Shown here: positions 8,220-15,418 of the stretch, in pieces
Numbering within the stretch: the first letter of the stretch is position 1
Layout: every line of letters begins with the position of its first letter
DNA from: Burkholderiales bacterium
GTDB lineage: Bacteria; Pseudomonadota; Gammaproteobacteria; Burkholderiales; Burkholderiaceae_C
Length of the DNA stretch: 64,000 nt
Direction: 5' to 3'
Assembly: GCA_017302655.1 (NCBI GenBank)
Contig: JAFLDE010000004.1
Location: 33,177-97,176, forward strand
Position numbers and translations under genes: made by a program
The notes under the pieces: generated by a model
Databases searched by the model: none
What the model was told of the DNA's origin: nothing
What the model saw: only the letters and a program-made list of their open reading frames with translations

Positions 8220-8996
8220 TCAGCGCGGCCCACCGACGGCGACGCCGCTGGAGGAGCTCCGCTCGGGTTGGAATTGGCGAATGGTCTCAACGCGCTCATT
8301 CATTTGATGGCGCACGTGGTGCTCGAACAACCACTGTTTGAGCGGCGGGAGATTGACACCGCGAGCCTTGTAGAAGGCGTCCGGGTCGTCAAACAGCCCG
8401 AAGTCCTCCGCAATGCCCTCTCGCTGGATATAGGTTGAGCGACCACTCCAGGCGACCTCGGGCTGCTGCAGGTTTGTCGTTGCGACGCCGTAGCCGCAGA
8501 AGCGCTGCGCCGTCGGGAAGCGTTGCTGCAGTGCGCTGAGGTAGGGCTGATCGAGGATGAAGCCCTCCAGCTCGATCCAGCGTCCGTCAACCCAGACCTC
8601 GACCCAGCTGTGCAGGATGCGCTGCGGCGTGAGCGGGTAGGCCCACGGCGGGATGGCGCCGCGCTGCAACTGCTTGTTGATGGTGAAGCCATGCAGGCGG
8701 CAGGGCACGCCCAGCGCACGCAACAAGGCCATCAGCAGGGTGGACTTGGTGTTGCACTGACCGTAACCATCGGCGAGAACGCGCGATGCGGGCAACTCAT
8801 CTCGAGCGTTGTAGCCGAAGCGGATATCGCTGCGCACGAACTCGTAGGCTGCACCGACGCGCTCCAGCAGTGGCAGCTCGCTCCAGCCGCGGTCCGCGAT
8901 CAGTTGGACGATGCCGGTGTGTTCGAAGTCCAGCAGTGGCGTGCGCTTCAGGAGCGATGGCTGATCTATGACGTCGGCGCGCTTGAACTGGGTCAT
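8220..8996 (-). CDS. Transglutaminase-like cysteine-protease-fold protein
   Basis: 258 residues from the ATG at 8996; an upstream start would run into the MerR operator. The transglutaminase-like core is clear: the nucleophile Cys in DGYGQCNTKSTLLMALLRALG, the catalytic His in ILHSWVEVWVDGRW, and an acidic residue after it (ELEGF, where Asp is more usual). There is no signal peptide, so it should be cytoplasmic. It is divergent from a CadR-type MerR gene, which shares its promoter, and lies directly upstream of the CzcI-like gene. Function in metal response is unknown; protease, peptidase or cross-linking activity cannot be distinguished. Confidence 0.82.
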   Translation of the reverse strand: MTQFKRADVIDQPSLLKRTPLLDFEHTGIVQLIADRGWSELPLLERVGAAYEFVRSDIRFGYNARDELPASRVLADGYGQCNTKSTLLMALLRALGVPCRLHGFTINKQLQRGAIPPWAYPLTPQRILHSWVEVWVDGRWIELEGFILDQPYLSALQQRFPTAQRFCGYGVATTNLQQPEVAWSGRSTYIQREGIAEDFGLFDDPDAFYKARGVNLPPLKQWLFEHHVRHQMNERVETIRQFQPERSSSSGVAVGGPR

Positions 8997-9022
8997 GGTG
9001 GGCTTTCTGGTCGAATGCCGGC

Positions 9023-9053
9023 ATTGAAAACCTTGAACCAGGTACAAAGTCAA
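9023..9053 (-). promoter_or_regulatory. MerR-type promoter/operator with 19-bp spacer
   Basis: Reading on the minus strand, a -35 TTGACT (9053-9048) and a -10 TTCAAT (9028-9023) are 19 bp apart, the overlong spacing typical of MerR-activated promoters. In the spacer sits a dyad TTGAACC / GGTACAA (9033-9047, one mismatch, 1-bp centre). The promoter faces the transglutaminase-like gene. The MerR-family gene begins 18 bp to the other side, so it is very likely the regulator. Confidence 0.7.
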
Positions 9054-9070
9054 GACCTGCAGGAGATAGT

Positions 9071-9544
9071 ATGAAGATTGGCGAACTGGCCAAGGCCACC
9101 CAGACCCAGACGGAAACGATCCGCTACTACGAGCGCGAAGGCCTGCTTCCCGCGGCGCCGCGCACCGACTCGAACTACCGCCGCTATGGGCCTGGCCATG
9201 TAGAACGGCTGGCTCTGATCAGGCGCTGTCGGTCGCTGGACATGAGCCTGGATGAGGTGCGAGAACTACTCCGCATCCGGGACGACCCGGACGCCGGATG
9301 TGGCGAGGTGAATGATCTACTGGATGAGCACATCGAGCATGTCAGCGTCCGGCTCAAGGAGCTCAAGGCATTGCGGGGGGAGTTGCAGGCTTTGAGGGCG
9401 CGCTGCACCAACCCTCAGAGTGCCAAGGCCTGCGGCATTCTTGAAGGGCTTCGGCAAGGTGATGGAGCGGCGCCTCATGCCTCGGGCAACCATCTGTCGC
9501 ACACGCATTCGCGCGGAACTATTCGCTCTCGTGGTCCTGGGTGA
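9071..9544 (+). CDS. MerR-family metal-responsive regulator, CadR-like
   Basis: 157 residues. Winged-helix domain at 1-70 (MKIGELAKATQTQTETIRYYE), dimerisation helix (about 80-110), then the metal-binding loop. Cys77 sits in CGEVNDLLDEHIEHV, and Cys112 and Cys121 flank the loop (RCTNPQSAKACGIL). Position 14 is Thr rather than the Cys of PbrR, so it resembles CadR (Cd/Zn) more than the lead sensor. A short His-containing tail (HASGNHLSHTHSRG) matches the His-rich tail common in CadR. AGGAG lies 7-8 nt upstream. It probably activates the divergent transglutaminase-like gene and possibly the CzcI and pump genes beyond. Confidence 0.9.
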   Translation: MKIGELAKATQTQTETIRYYEREGLLPAAPRTDSNYRRYGPGHVERLALIRRCRSLDMSLDEVRELLRIRDDPDAGCGEVNDLLDEHIEHVSVRLKELKALRGELQALRARCTNPQSAKACGILEGLRQGDGAAPHASGNHLSHTHSRGTIRSRGPG

Positions 9545-9589
9545 CATGCAGCTCGGATTTGACCGTCAAGGGGCTTCGACCTTTCCGGC

Positions 9590-9925
9590 ATGGATCTTCT
9601 GAAGACTTTTTCCCTCTTCGTCGCTACGGCGATCGCCGAGATCGTCGGCTGTTACTTGCCTTACCTTTGGCTGAAGCAGGATCGGTCCGCCTGGCTGCTT
9701 TTGCCGGCGGCGTTCAGCCTCGCGCTGTTCGCCTGGCTGCTGTCGCTGCACCCCACGGCCGCAGGGCGGGTCTACGCCGCCTACGGCGGTGTCTACGTCG
9801 GCGTCGCCATCGTCTGGCTAATGCTGGTCGACAAAGTCCGGCCGACAACTACCGACTGGGTCGGCGTCGCCGTCAGCCTGCTGGGCATGGCCATCATCAT
9901 GTCCGGGCCACGATCGAATCTGTGA
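9590..9925 (+). CDS. YnfA/UPF0060-family small membrane protein
   Basis: 111 residues, the family's usual length, with four TM helices. Family signatures are [19 protein letters not shown] near the N-terminus, [15 protein letters not shown] in the middle and [16 protein letters not shown] at the C-terminus. UPF0060 proteins are distant relatives of the small multidrug resistance (EmrE) family; their substrate is not established. It lies 45 bp after the CadR-like gene on the same strand and may be cotranscribed. No clear Shine-Dalgarno is seen before the ATG. Metal efflux cannot be claimed. Confidence 0.85.
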   Translation: MDLLKTFSLFVATAIAEIVGCYLPYLWLKQDRSAWLLLPAAFSLALFAWLLSLHPTAAGRVYAAYGGVYVGVAIVWLMLVDKVRPTTTDWVGVAVSLLGMAIIMSGPRSNL

Positions 9926-10144
9926 AGCAGCACTGACAACTGGAGACCAGGGGCATGCGGACAGCCAGACCTTTGGCCCGCAGCGTTGTTCAGAGCTTCG
10001 CCTTCTTGCTAGGCCGCCTGTCACGCTGAGGCGCCGCTGATTCTGAATACCATCCGTCGCCATGACGGATTGAGGCGGGCAGTCCCGGGGCCAAGATCCA
10101 CCTGGAATTCGGCACAAAGCCGACCCGACCAAGGATCAGGCCCG
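9926..10144. other. Intergenic stretch ahead of the transposase, with a small inverted repeat
   Basis: 219 bp without a supportable gene. It contains an inverted repeat ATCCGTC / GACGGAT at 10052-10070 (5-nt loop) and the transposase ribosome-binding site (AAGGA about 10 bases before 10145). I could not find a left terminal repeat of a Tn3-type element or a resolvase gene here. The inverted repeat might be part of a resolution or regulatory site, but nothing shows this. Confidence 0.4.
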
Positions 10145-13105
10145 ATGAGCAGCATCCATGAAACTGCCTATCCGCAGCTGCGTGCCGACTTCGCCGAGAA
10201 GGACCTTCTGGCGCTGTTCACACCCACGCCGCAGGAGCGACGATTTATCGCCGAAGCGTACCGGCGCGTCACCACGCAGGCCCTGATTGCTATCCAGCTC
10301 AAGGTGCTGCAGCGCCTGGGTTACTTCACCATGATGATCGACGTGCCCGCGGTGATCGTTGGGCATGTCTGCCGGCGCCTGCGCATCCCGGTCTTGTCTT
10401 CCGCCGCGTTGAAATCCTATGACGAGTCCGGCAGCAAGTCGATCCACCAGCGCCTGCTTCGCGAATACGTTGGGCTGCGTGTGCTGGGGACTGATGGGCA
10501 TGACTGGCTGGAGGAGCAAGCCATCAAGGCGGCTCAGACCAAGCAGGAATTGCCGGACATCATCAATGTGTTGTTGGAAGAGCTGCTTCACCATCGCTAC
10601 GAGCTACCCGGCTTCGTCACCTTGTCGCGCGCCGCGGCTCGTGGTCGAACCAAGGTCAATGGGGAAATCCAGCGCCGGATTGACGCCTCGCTCAACGACC
10701 AGCAGCGCGGCCAGATCGACCATCTGTTCACCACGCGTGCCGGCCGCAGTCAGTGGGAGCAGCTCAAGCGCGAGCCCAAACAGCCCACCGTGCGAGAGGT
10801 GGCGAGCTATTTGACACACATAGAGGCCATGCGCAGGCTGGCCGACGCGCTGCCCAAGCCCGAGGACGTCCCCGTGTCCAAGCGTACCCAGTTCGTGCTC
10901 GAAGCGCGGGCTCTGAATGTGCGCGAGATGATGGCCCTCAAGCCCACCAAGCGCTATGCGCTGGCGGTCCTGCTGATTCAGGCCCAGTTGCAAAAGGCTG
11001 TGGACGACGTCGCGGAGATCTTCATCCGCACCGTCCGCAACATGCACAACCTGGCCCGCGAGCGCCTGAAGCAGTACCAGCTGGAGCATGTCGAACTGGG
11101 TGAGGCCTTGATCGCGCAGTTCCGGGAGATGCTGACGGCCTTCGAGGACGAGAGCAGCGATCCCGAGCGCGTCCAGAGGATGCGCGGCATGCTGGGCGAA
11201 GACCCTGCGGGCTGGATCGAGCGCTGCGACGAGCACATCGCATTCGCTGGGAACAACTACTACCCGTTCATGCTGCAGCCCTACCGCAGCAAGCGGGCCT
11301 TGCTGTTCCAGTGTCTCGACGCCATGCTGCTGAAGTCCTCGTCGCCCGACGACAGCCTGCTGCGCGCGATCGCCTGGATGAGCCAATACCGCTCCAGCCA
11401 CAAGGAGCATGTGCGGGCCGATGCCGGCTTTGGTGTCGTCGACCTCGACTGGCTGACCGACAAGAAGTGGCGTGCGCTGATCGAGGGAAGCGACGCTTCC
11501 TCAGGGCTCGTTCACCGGAAGTACCTCGAGCTGTGCGTGTTCTCCCACGTCATGGAGGAGCTGAAGTCGGGCGACCTGTATGTGCAAAACAGCGATCAGT
11601 TCGATGACTACCGCGACCATCTGGTGAGCTGGGAGCAGTTCGATGCCGAGGTAGGGGATTACAGCGCCATGGTGGGCCTGCCGGCCGATGGCAGTGCGTT
11701 GGTGGCGCTTCTCAAGCAGCAGTTGCTGGACCTGTCGCAAAAGGTCGATGACCAGTTCCCGGACAACGAACACGTGGCGATCACCGAGACCGGCCTGCTG
11801 ATCCGGCGCACCGATCGCATGCCACCGCCGGAAGGTTTGCCTGAGGTCGATCAGGCCATCACGAACTCGATGGCCACCACCAGCATCCTGGACGTGCTGA
11901 CGGAAACGGAGCGTTGGCTCGACTTGCACAAGCTATTTGGACCCCTCTCAGGCTTTGAGAGCAAGGTCGACGACCCGCGCAAGCGGTTCCTGACCACCTT
12001 GTTCTGCTACGGCTGCAACCTGGGTCCGACCCAGACGGCCCTGTCGGTCAAGGGCCTCTCCAGAAAACAGGTGGCGTGGCTGAACTTGCACCATGTCACC
12101 GAAGAGCGCCTGGACAAGGCGATCTTCAAGGTAGTCAATTCGTACAACCGCTTCTCGTTGCCGCAGTACTGGGGCACGGGCAAGAGCGCCTCGGCCGACG
12201 GAACCAAATGGAATGTGTACGAGCAGAACCTGATGTCCGAATACCACCTGCGCTACGGCGGCTACGGCGGTATCGGGTATTACCACGTCTCCGACATGTA
12301 CATCGCGCTGTTCGGCAACTTCATCCCTTGCGGCGTCTACGAGGCGGTCTACATCCTTGACGGCCTGGTCAAGAACGAGTCAGACATTCAGCCGGACACG
12401 CTGCACGGCGACACCCAGGCCCAGAGTGCCCCTGTGTTCGGCTTGGCGCATTTGCTTGGCATCAAGCTAATGCCCCGCATCCGCAACATCAAGGAGTTGA
12501 TCTTCTTCAAGGCAGAGCCAGGCGTGCCCTACAAGCACATTCAAAGCCTGTTCCGCGGCACGATCGACTGGGATCTGCTGGCCTTGCACTATCGGGACAT
12601 GCAGCGCGTGGCCGTGTCCATCAAGCTGGGCAAGATCACGCCGTCCATGATCCTGCGGCGCCTGGGTACCTTCAGCCGCAAGAACAAGCTGTACTTCGCC
12701 TTCAGGGAGCTCGGGCGGGTGATCCGCACGATGTTCCTGCTGAACTACATCAACGATGCGGAGTTGCGTCGCTCGATCCACGCCGCGACCAACAAGAGCG
12801 AGGAATTCAACAACTTCGTGAAGTGGCTGTTTTTCGGCGGGGAGGGCACCATTGCGGAGAACCTGCGTCACGAGCAGCGCAAGGTCATCAAGTACAGCCA
12901 GCTGGTGGCCAACATGGTCATCCTGCATAACGTGCAATGGATGTCACGCAGGCTCAAGGAGCTCCAGAGCCAGGGCTTCCAAGTCGGCGAGCCGGTGCTC
13001 AAAGCGCTGTCGCCGTACCGGACCGCGCACATCAACCGCTATGGTGACTACACGCTGGATCTGTCTCGGCCGGTCGAGCCCATTGACTACAAGATCAAAT
13101 TCTGA
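10145..13105 (+). CDS. tnpA: Tn3-family transposase TnpA
   Basis: 986 residues from the ATG at 10145 (preceded by AAGGA), the normal size for TnpA. The N-terminal DNA-binding half (PTPQERRFIAEAYRRVTTQ) leads to the DDE catalytic half: first Asp at about 685 in SADGTKWNVYEQ, second at about 756 in TLHGDTQAQS, and the Glu near 886 in NKSEEFNNFVKWLFFGGEG. The frame is intact with no internal stop, so the enzyme could be active. No resolvase or integrase gene accompanies it, unlike standard Tn3 units. It sits at the edge of the metal-resistance region and may have brought that region in. Confidence 0.96.
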   Translation: MSSIHETAYPQLRADFAEKDLLALFTPTPQERRFIAEAYRRVTTQALIAIQLKVLQRLGYFTMMIDVPAVIVGHVCRRLRIPVLSSAALKSYDESGSKSIHQRLLREYVGLRVLGTDGHDWLEEQAIKAAQTKQELPDIINVLLEELLHHRYELPGFVTLSRAAARGRTKVNGEIQRRIDASLNDQQRGQIDHLFTTRAGRSQWEQLKREPKQPTVREVASYLTHIEAMRRLADALPKPEDVPVSKRTQFVLEARALNVREMMALKPTKRYALAVLLIQAQLQKAVDDVAEIFIRTVRNMHNLARERLKQYQLEHVELGEALIAQFREMLTAFEDESSDPERVQRMRGMLGEDPAGWIERCDEHIAFAGNNYYPFMLQPYRSKRALLFQCLDAMLLKSSSPDDSLLRAIAWMSQYRSSHKEHVRADAGFGVVDLDWLTDKKWRALIEGSDASSGLVHRKYLELCVFSHVMEELKSGDLYVQNSDQFDDYRDHLVSWEQFDAEVGDYSAMVGLPADGSALVALLKQQLLDLSQKVDDQFPDNEHVAITETGLLIRRTDRMPPPEGLPEVDQAITNSMATTSILDVLTETERWLDLHKLFGPLSGFESKVDDPRKRFLTTLFCYGCNLGPTQTALSVKGLSRKQVAWLNLHHVTEERLDKAIFKVVNSYNRFSLPQYWGTGKSASADGTKWNVYEQNLMSEYHLRYGGYGGIGYYHVSDMYIALFGNFIPCGVYEAVYILDGLVKNESDIQPDTLHGDTQAQSAPVFGLAHLLGIKLMPRIRNIKELIFFKAEPGVPYKHIQSLFRGTIDWDLLALHYRDMQRVAVSIKLGKITPSMILRRLGTFSRKNKLYFAFRELGRVIRTMFLLNYINDAELRRSIHAATNKSEEFNNFVKWLFFGGEGTIAENLRHEQRKVIKYSQLVANMVILHNVQWMSRRLKELQSQGFQVGEPVLKALSPYRTAHINRYGDYTLDLSRPVEPIDYKIKF

Positions 13106-13119
13106 TTGCCTGACAATGA

Positions 13120-13163
13120 CTTAGGGGCATTTCTGCGGATTTTTCAGGAATCACGGCCAACCC
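13120..13163 (-). repeat. Putative right terminal repeat of the Tn3-family element
   Basis: Begins with CTTAG, the inner end typical of Tn3-family 38-bp repeats, 15 bp after the transposase stop, and ends with CCAACCC at 13157-13163 (GGGTTGG on the other strand). The middle has the A/T-rich and CTGCGG-type tracts expected of such ends. It is assigned by position and resemblance only, because no partner copy was seen in the window. Confidence 0.35.
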
Positions 13164-13165
13164 TC

Positions 13166-13435
13166 ATGTTGACCGGATTCATGTGGCTGCCTTGTGCCTG
13201 GCTGATGCGGCACTGGATCGCGGCCTTCCACGCCGTGGCGCGTACCCTGCTGCTGCTCGGCGCCTGGCTGCTGGCGCCGTCCGAGGGCTACCTGTGGGCT
13301 CCGATCATCGTGCTGAGCCAGTACATCATCACCATCCTCGTGCTCGAGTGGCGCTGGGCAGGCTTGCGTCACAACACCAGCCCCGTGTCGACGCCAAGCC
13401 TCGCCGCACCCGAAGGCGGTGCAGCCATCGCCTGA
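13166..13435 (+). CDS. Short membrane protein or truncated gene remnant at the transposon edge
   Basis: 89 residues from the ATG at 13166 (or 84 from 13181). Two hydrophobic helices are visible: WIAAFHAVARTLLLLGAWLL and APIIVLSQYIITILVLEW. The reading frame stays open upstream through the putative transposon end to 13106, and no Shine-Dalgarno precedes either ATG, so this may be the 3' remnant of a larger membrane-protein gene cut by the insertion. I do not recognise the family. Confidence 0.4.
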   Translation: MLTGFMWLPCAWLMRHWIAAFHAVARTLLLLGAWLLAPSEGYLWAPIIVLSQYIITILVLEWRWAGLRHNTSPVSTPSLAAPEGGAAIA

Positions 13436-13536
13436 AACTGGGGGCGACAGGCGCGTGCATGAGCCCTATGCAGCCCGCAGGCTCGTTGGCACGTCACAGC
13501 CCCTTATGCTCCGCGCCCCTGTTGGAACCGACGCCC

Positions 13537-13821
13537 ATGATTCGCCTTGCCGCCACCCTGACCCCTCTGCTGTTGACCGCCGCGTGTGCAACGGATCCTG
13601 GCCCCGCACAGAGCGCTGCCGCTCCAGAAGCCGGCACCGCGCAGGCTGCGGCAGGCAAGCCCAGCGTCAACGAAGTCTGCGAGTGGGCTGCACCCACGGG
13701 TTCGCGCTTCAAGCAGAAGGTCTGCTGGACCGATGCAGAGGCAGCGCAGGCCAAAGACCAGGCGCGCCGCTTCAAGGACTCCTTCGAGCGCACGCCCGCC
13801 GTGCAACCGAAGGGCCGCTGA
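13537..13821 (+). CDS. Small putative lipoprotein
   Basis: 94 residues. The signal peptide MIRLAATLTPLLLTAACA ends in a lipobox TAAC, so lipidation at Cys17 is likely. The mature protein is an Ala/Pro-rich linker followed by a short domain with two Cys (NEVCEWAAPTGSRFKQKVCW) and a basic, charged tail. The ATG at 13537 is chosen because it opens directly on the signal peptide. No family recognised. It is convergent with queG, 42 bp away. Confidence 0.6.
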   Translation: MIRLAATLTPLLLTAACATDPGPAQSAAAPEAGTAQAAAGKPSVNEVCEWAAPTGSRFKQKVCWTDAEAAQAKDQARRFKDSFERTPAVQPKGR

Positions 13822-13863
13822 GGACTCTTGCCGTCCGGCCATGCTGACCCATCAAAGCCTGCG

Positions 13864-14943
13864 TCAGCATCTCGGGGCCAGAGCCCAGGCGATGTGAGTC
13901 GCAACCAGCGGCGAAGCCGTCGGGAGCGCCTCTTGAAGGGGCTCGCGAAGGCGCATGTCTTCGCGCTGATGCAAAGCATTGCCCAAGGCCACCGCGAGGT
14001 TGCGCCGCCAGCGTTCGAAGCCGATGCGCCGGACGGGTGAGCCTTCCGTGCGGCGCAGGAACTCGCCCTCATCCCACCGCCAGAGCGCGAGCAGCGTGGG
14101 GCCGCTCAGCCCCTCGCGCGGGTCGAAGTCGGCAAGCGGGCTGCGCTGCGCGTACTTGTTCCAGGGGCAGACGAGTTGGCAGTCATCGCAACCGTAGATG
14201 CGGTTGCCCATCAAGGGACGCAACTCCACCGGGATTTCGCCTGCGTGCTCAATGGTGAGGTAGCTGATGCAGCGCCGCGCATCCAATCGGTAAGGCGCCA
14301 GGATGGCGCCGGTCGGACAGGCATCCAGGCAGGCGCTGCAACGGCCACAGTGCTCACTCAGTGGCTCACTGGCGGGCAGCGCCAGGTCGATGTAGATCTC
14401 GCCCAGAAAGAACATCGACCCCGCATCGCGTTGCAGCAGCAAGGTGTGCTTGCCGCGCCAGCCCAGACCAGCGCGCGTGGCCAACTCCACCTCGAGCACG
14501 GGTGCGGAGTCGGTGAAGCAGCGATGGCCAAAGGGCCCGATCTGCACCGCCAGTTGGTCGGCCAGGCGCTGTAGGCGCTGGCGCAGCACCTTGTGGTAGT
14601 CCCGACCTCGTGCATAGAGGCTGATCTGCGCGCTGTCCGGGCGCTGCAGGCCCGCCCACTCGATGGCCTGCCAGCCCGCCGGCGTCTCTCGCGGCAGGTA
14701 GTCCATGCGCGCACAGATCACACTGGCCGTTCCCGGCACCAGTTCGGCGGGCCGGGCGCGGCGCAGGCCGTGCCGCGCCATGTAATGCATGCTGCCGTGG
14801 AAGCCGGCGTCCAGCCAGGCGCGCAGACCGGGCTCAGCGTGAGCCAGGTCGATGGGGGCGATGCCGATTTGGGAGAATCCCAGCGCCCTGCCCCAGGCTT
14901 GCAGCTGGGTCACCAGCGCTGCGGGGTTCGCGACCTGAGACAT
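13864..14943 (-). CDS. queG: Epoxyqueuosine reductase QueG
   Basis: About 359 residues. QueG is a cobalamin- and 4Fe-4S-dependent enzyme that reduces epoxyqueuosine to queuosine in tRNA. The N-terminal DUF1730 domain (GFSQIGIAPIDL; SVICARMDYLP) is followed by two ferredoxin-type clusters: CGRCSACLDACPTGAI and CDDCQLVCPWNKY. A short C-terminal helical repeat region follows. The ATG at 14943 is used; a TTG at 14964, preceded by GAAGG, is an alternative that would extend into the divergent tsaE. The start codon overlaps that of tsaE on the opposite strand. Confidence 0.95.
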   Translation of the reverse strand: MSQVANPAALVTQLQAWGRALGFSQIGIAPIDLAHAEPGLRAWLDAGFHGSMHYMARHGLRRARPAELVPGTASVICARMDYLPRETPAGWQAIEWAGLQRPDSAQISLYARGRDYHKVLRQRLQRLADQLAVQIGPFGHRCFTDSAPVLEVELATRAGLGWRGKHTLLLQRDAGSMFFLGEIYIDLALPASEPLSEHCGRCSACLDACPTGAILAPYRLDARRCISYLTIEHAGEIPVELRPLMGNRIYGCDDCQLVCPWNKYAQRSPLADFDPREGLSGPTLLALWRWDEGEFLRRTEGSPVRRIGFERWRRNLAVALGNALHQREDMRLREPLQEALPTASPLVATHIAWALAPRC

Positions 14944-15418
14944 GGCTGAAATTCTAGAAACCAAGCACCTTCATTGGCCTGACGAGGCCGCCACGCAAGC
15001 CGCCGCCGAAGGCCTGGTGCCCAACGCGCCGTTGGCCGGCGCCCTCATCACGCTGGAGGGCGGGTTGGGTGCCGGCAAGACCACCTTCGTGCGCCATCTG
15101 CTGCGCCGCTTGGGCGCGGAGGGTCGCATCAAGAGCCCCAGCTACGCCGTCATGGAAAGCTACGAGTTGCCCACCTTGAAGGCCCTGCACTTCGACTTCT
15201 ACCGCCTGAGCGACCCACGCGAGGCTGAAGATGCCGGTTTTCGCGAGTTGCTGGCCGGACCGGCGCTCAAGCTCTGCGAATGGCCCGGTCATGCCGGTCC
15301 CTTGCTTGAACGCGCGGACCTGCGCCTACTCCTCGAAGCCGACGAGCACGAAGGGCGCCACGTCACGGCCGAAGCGTTGAGCGTGCGCGGCAGTGCCTTG
15401 CTGCACTTTCTGAAATGA
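14942..15418 (+). CDS. tsaE: tRNA threonylcarbamoyladenosine biosynthesis ATPase TsaE
   Basis: 158 residues. TsaE is the P-loop ATPase that works with TsaB and TsaD to make t6A37 in ANN-decoding tRNAs. The Walker A motif is GGLGAGKTTFVRHLL, and the family motifs SPSYAVMESYE, LHFDFYRL and CEWPGH are all present. Neither this start nor the divergent queG start has a convincing Shine-Dalgarno; the two start codons share the CATG at 14941-14944. The stop overlaps the amidase start as ATGA. Confidence 0.95.
   Translation: MAEILETKHLHWPDEAATQAAAEGLVPNAPLAGALITLEGGLGAGKTTFVRHLLRRLGAEGRIKSPSYAVMESYELPTLKALHFDFYRLSDPREAEDAGFRELLAGPALKLCEWPGHAGPLLERADLRLLLEADEHEGRHVTAEALSVRGSALLHFLK

Larger units (their letters stand above)
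10145..13163 (+). mobile_element. Tn3-family element, transposase end; left boundary not found
   Basis: The transposase gene plus its putative right end at 13120-13163. No matching left end was found between 1 and 10144 by eye. Either the element is a remnant, or its left end lies beyond base 1 and the metal genes are its cargo. Only the transposase part is firm. Confidence 0.45.

Noticed and set aside
9071-9544. MerR-family gene as a mercury or lead sensor (MerR/PbrR)
   Set aside because: No mer genes nearby; the PbrR Cys at position 14 is Thr, and the C-terminal Cys and His pattern fits CadR better.
9926-10144. Left terminal repeat of the Tn3 element directly upstream of tnpA
   Set aside because: Only a short direct match (AGGGGCAT) to the presumed right end is visible, in the wrong orientation and without extension.
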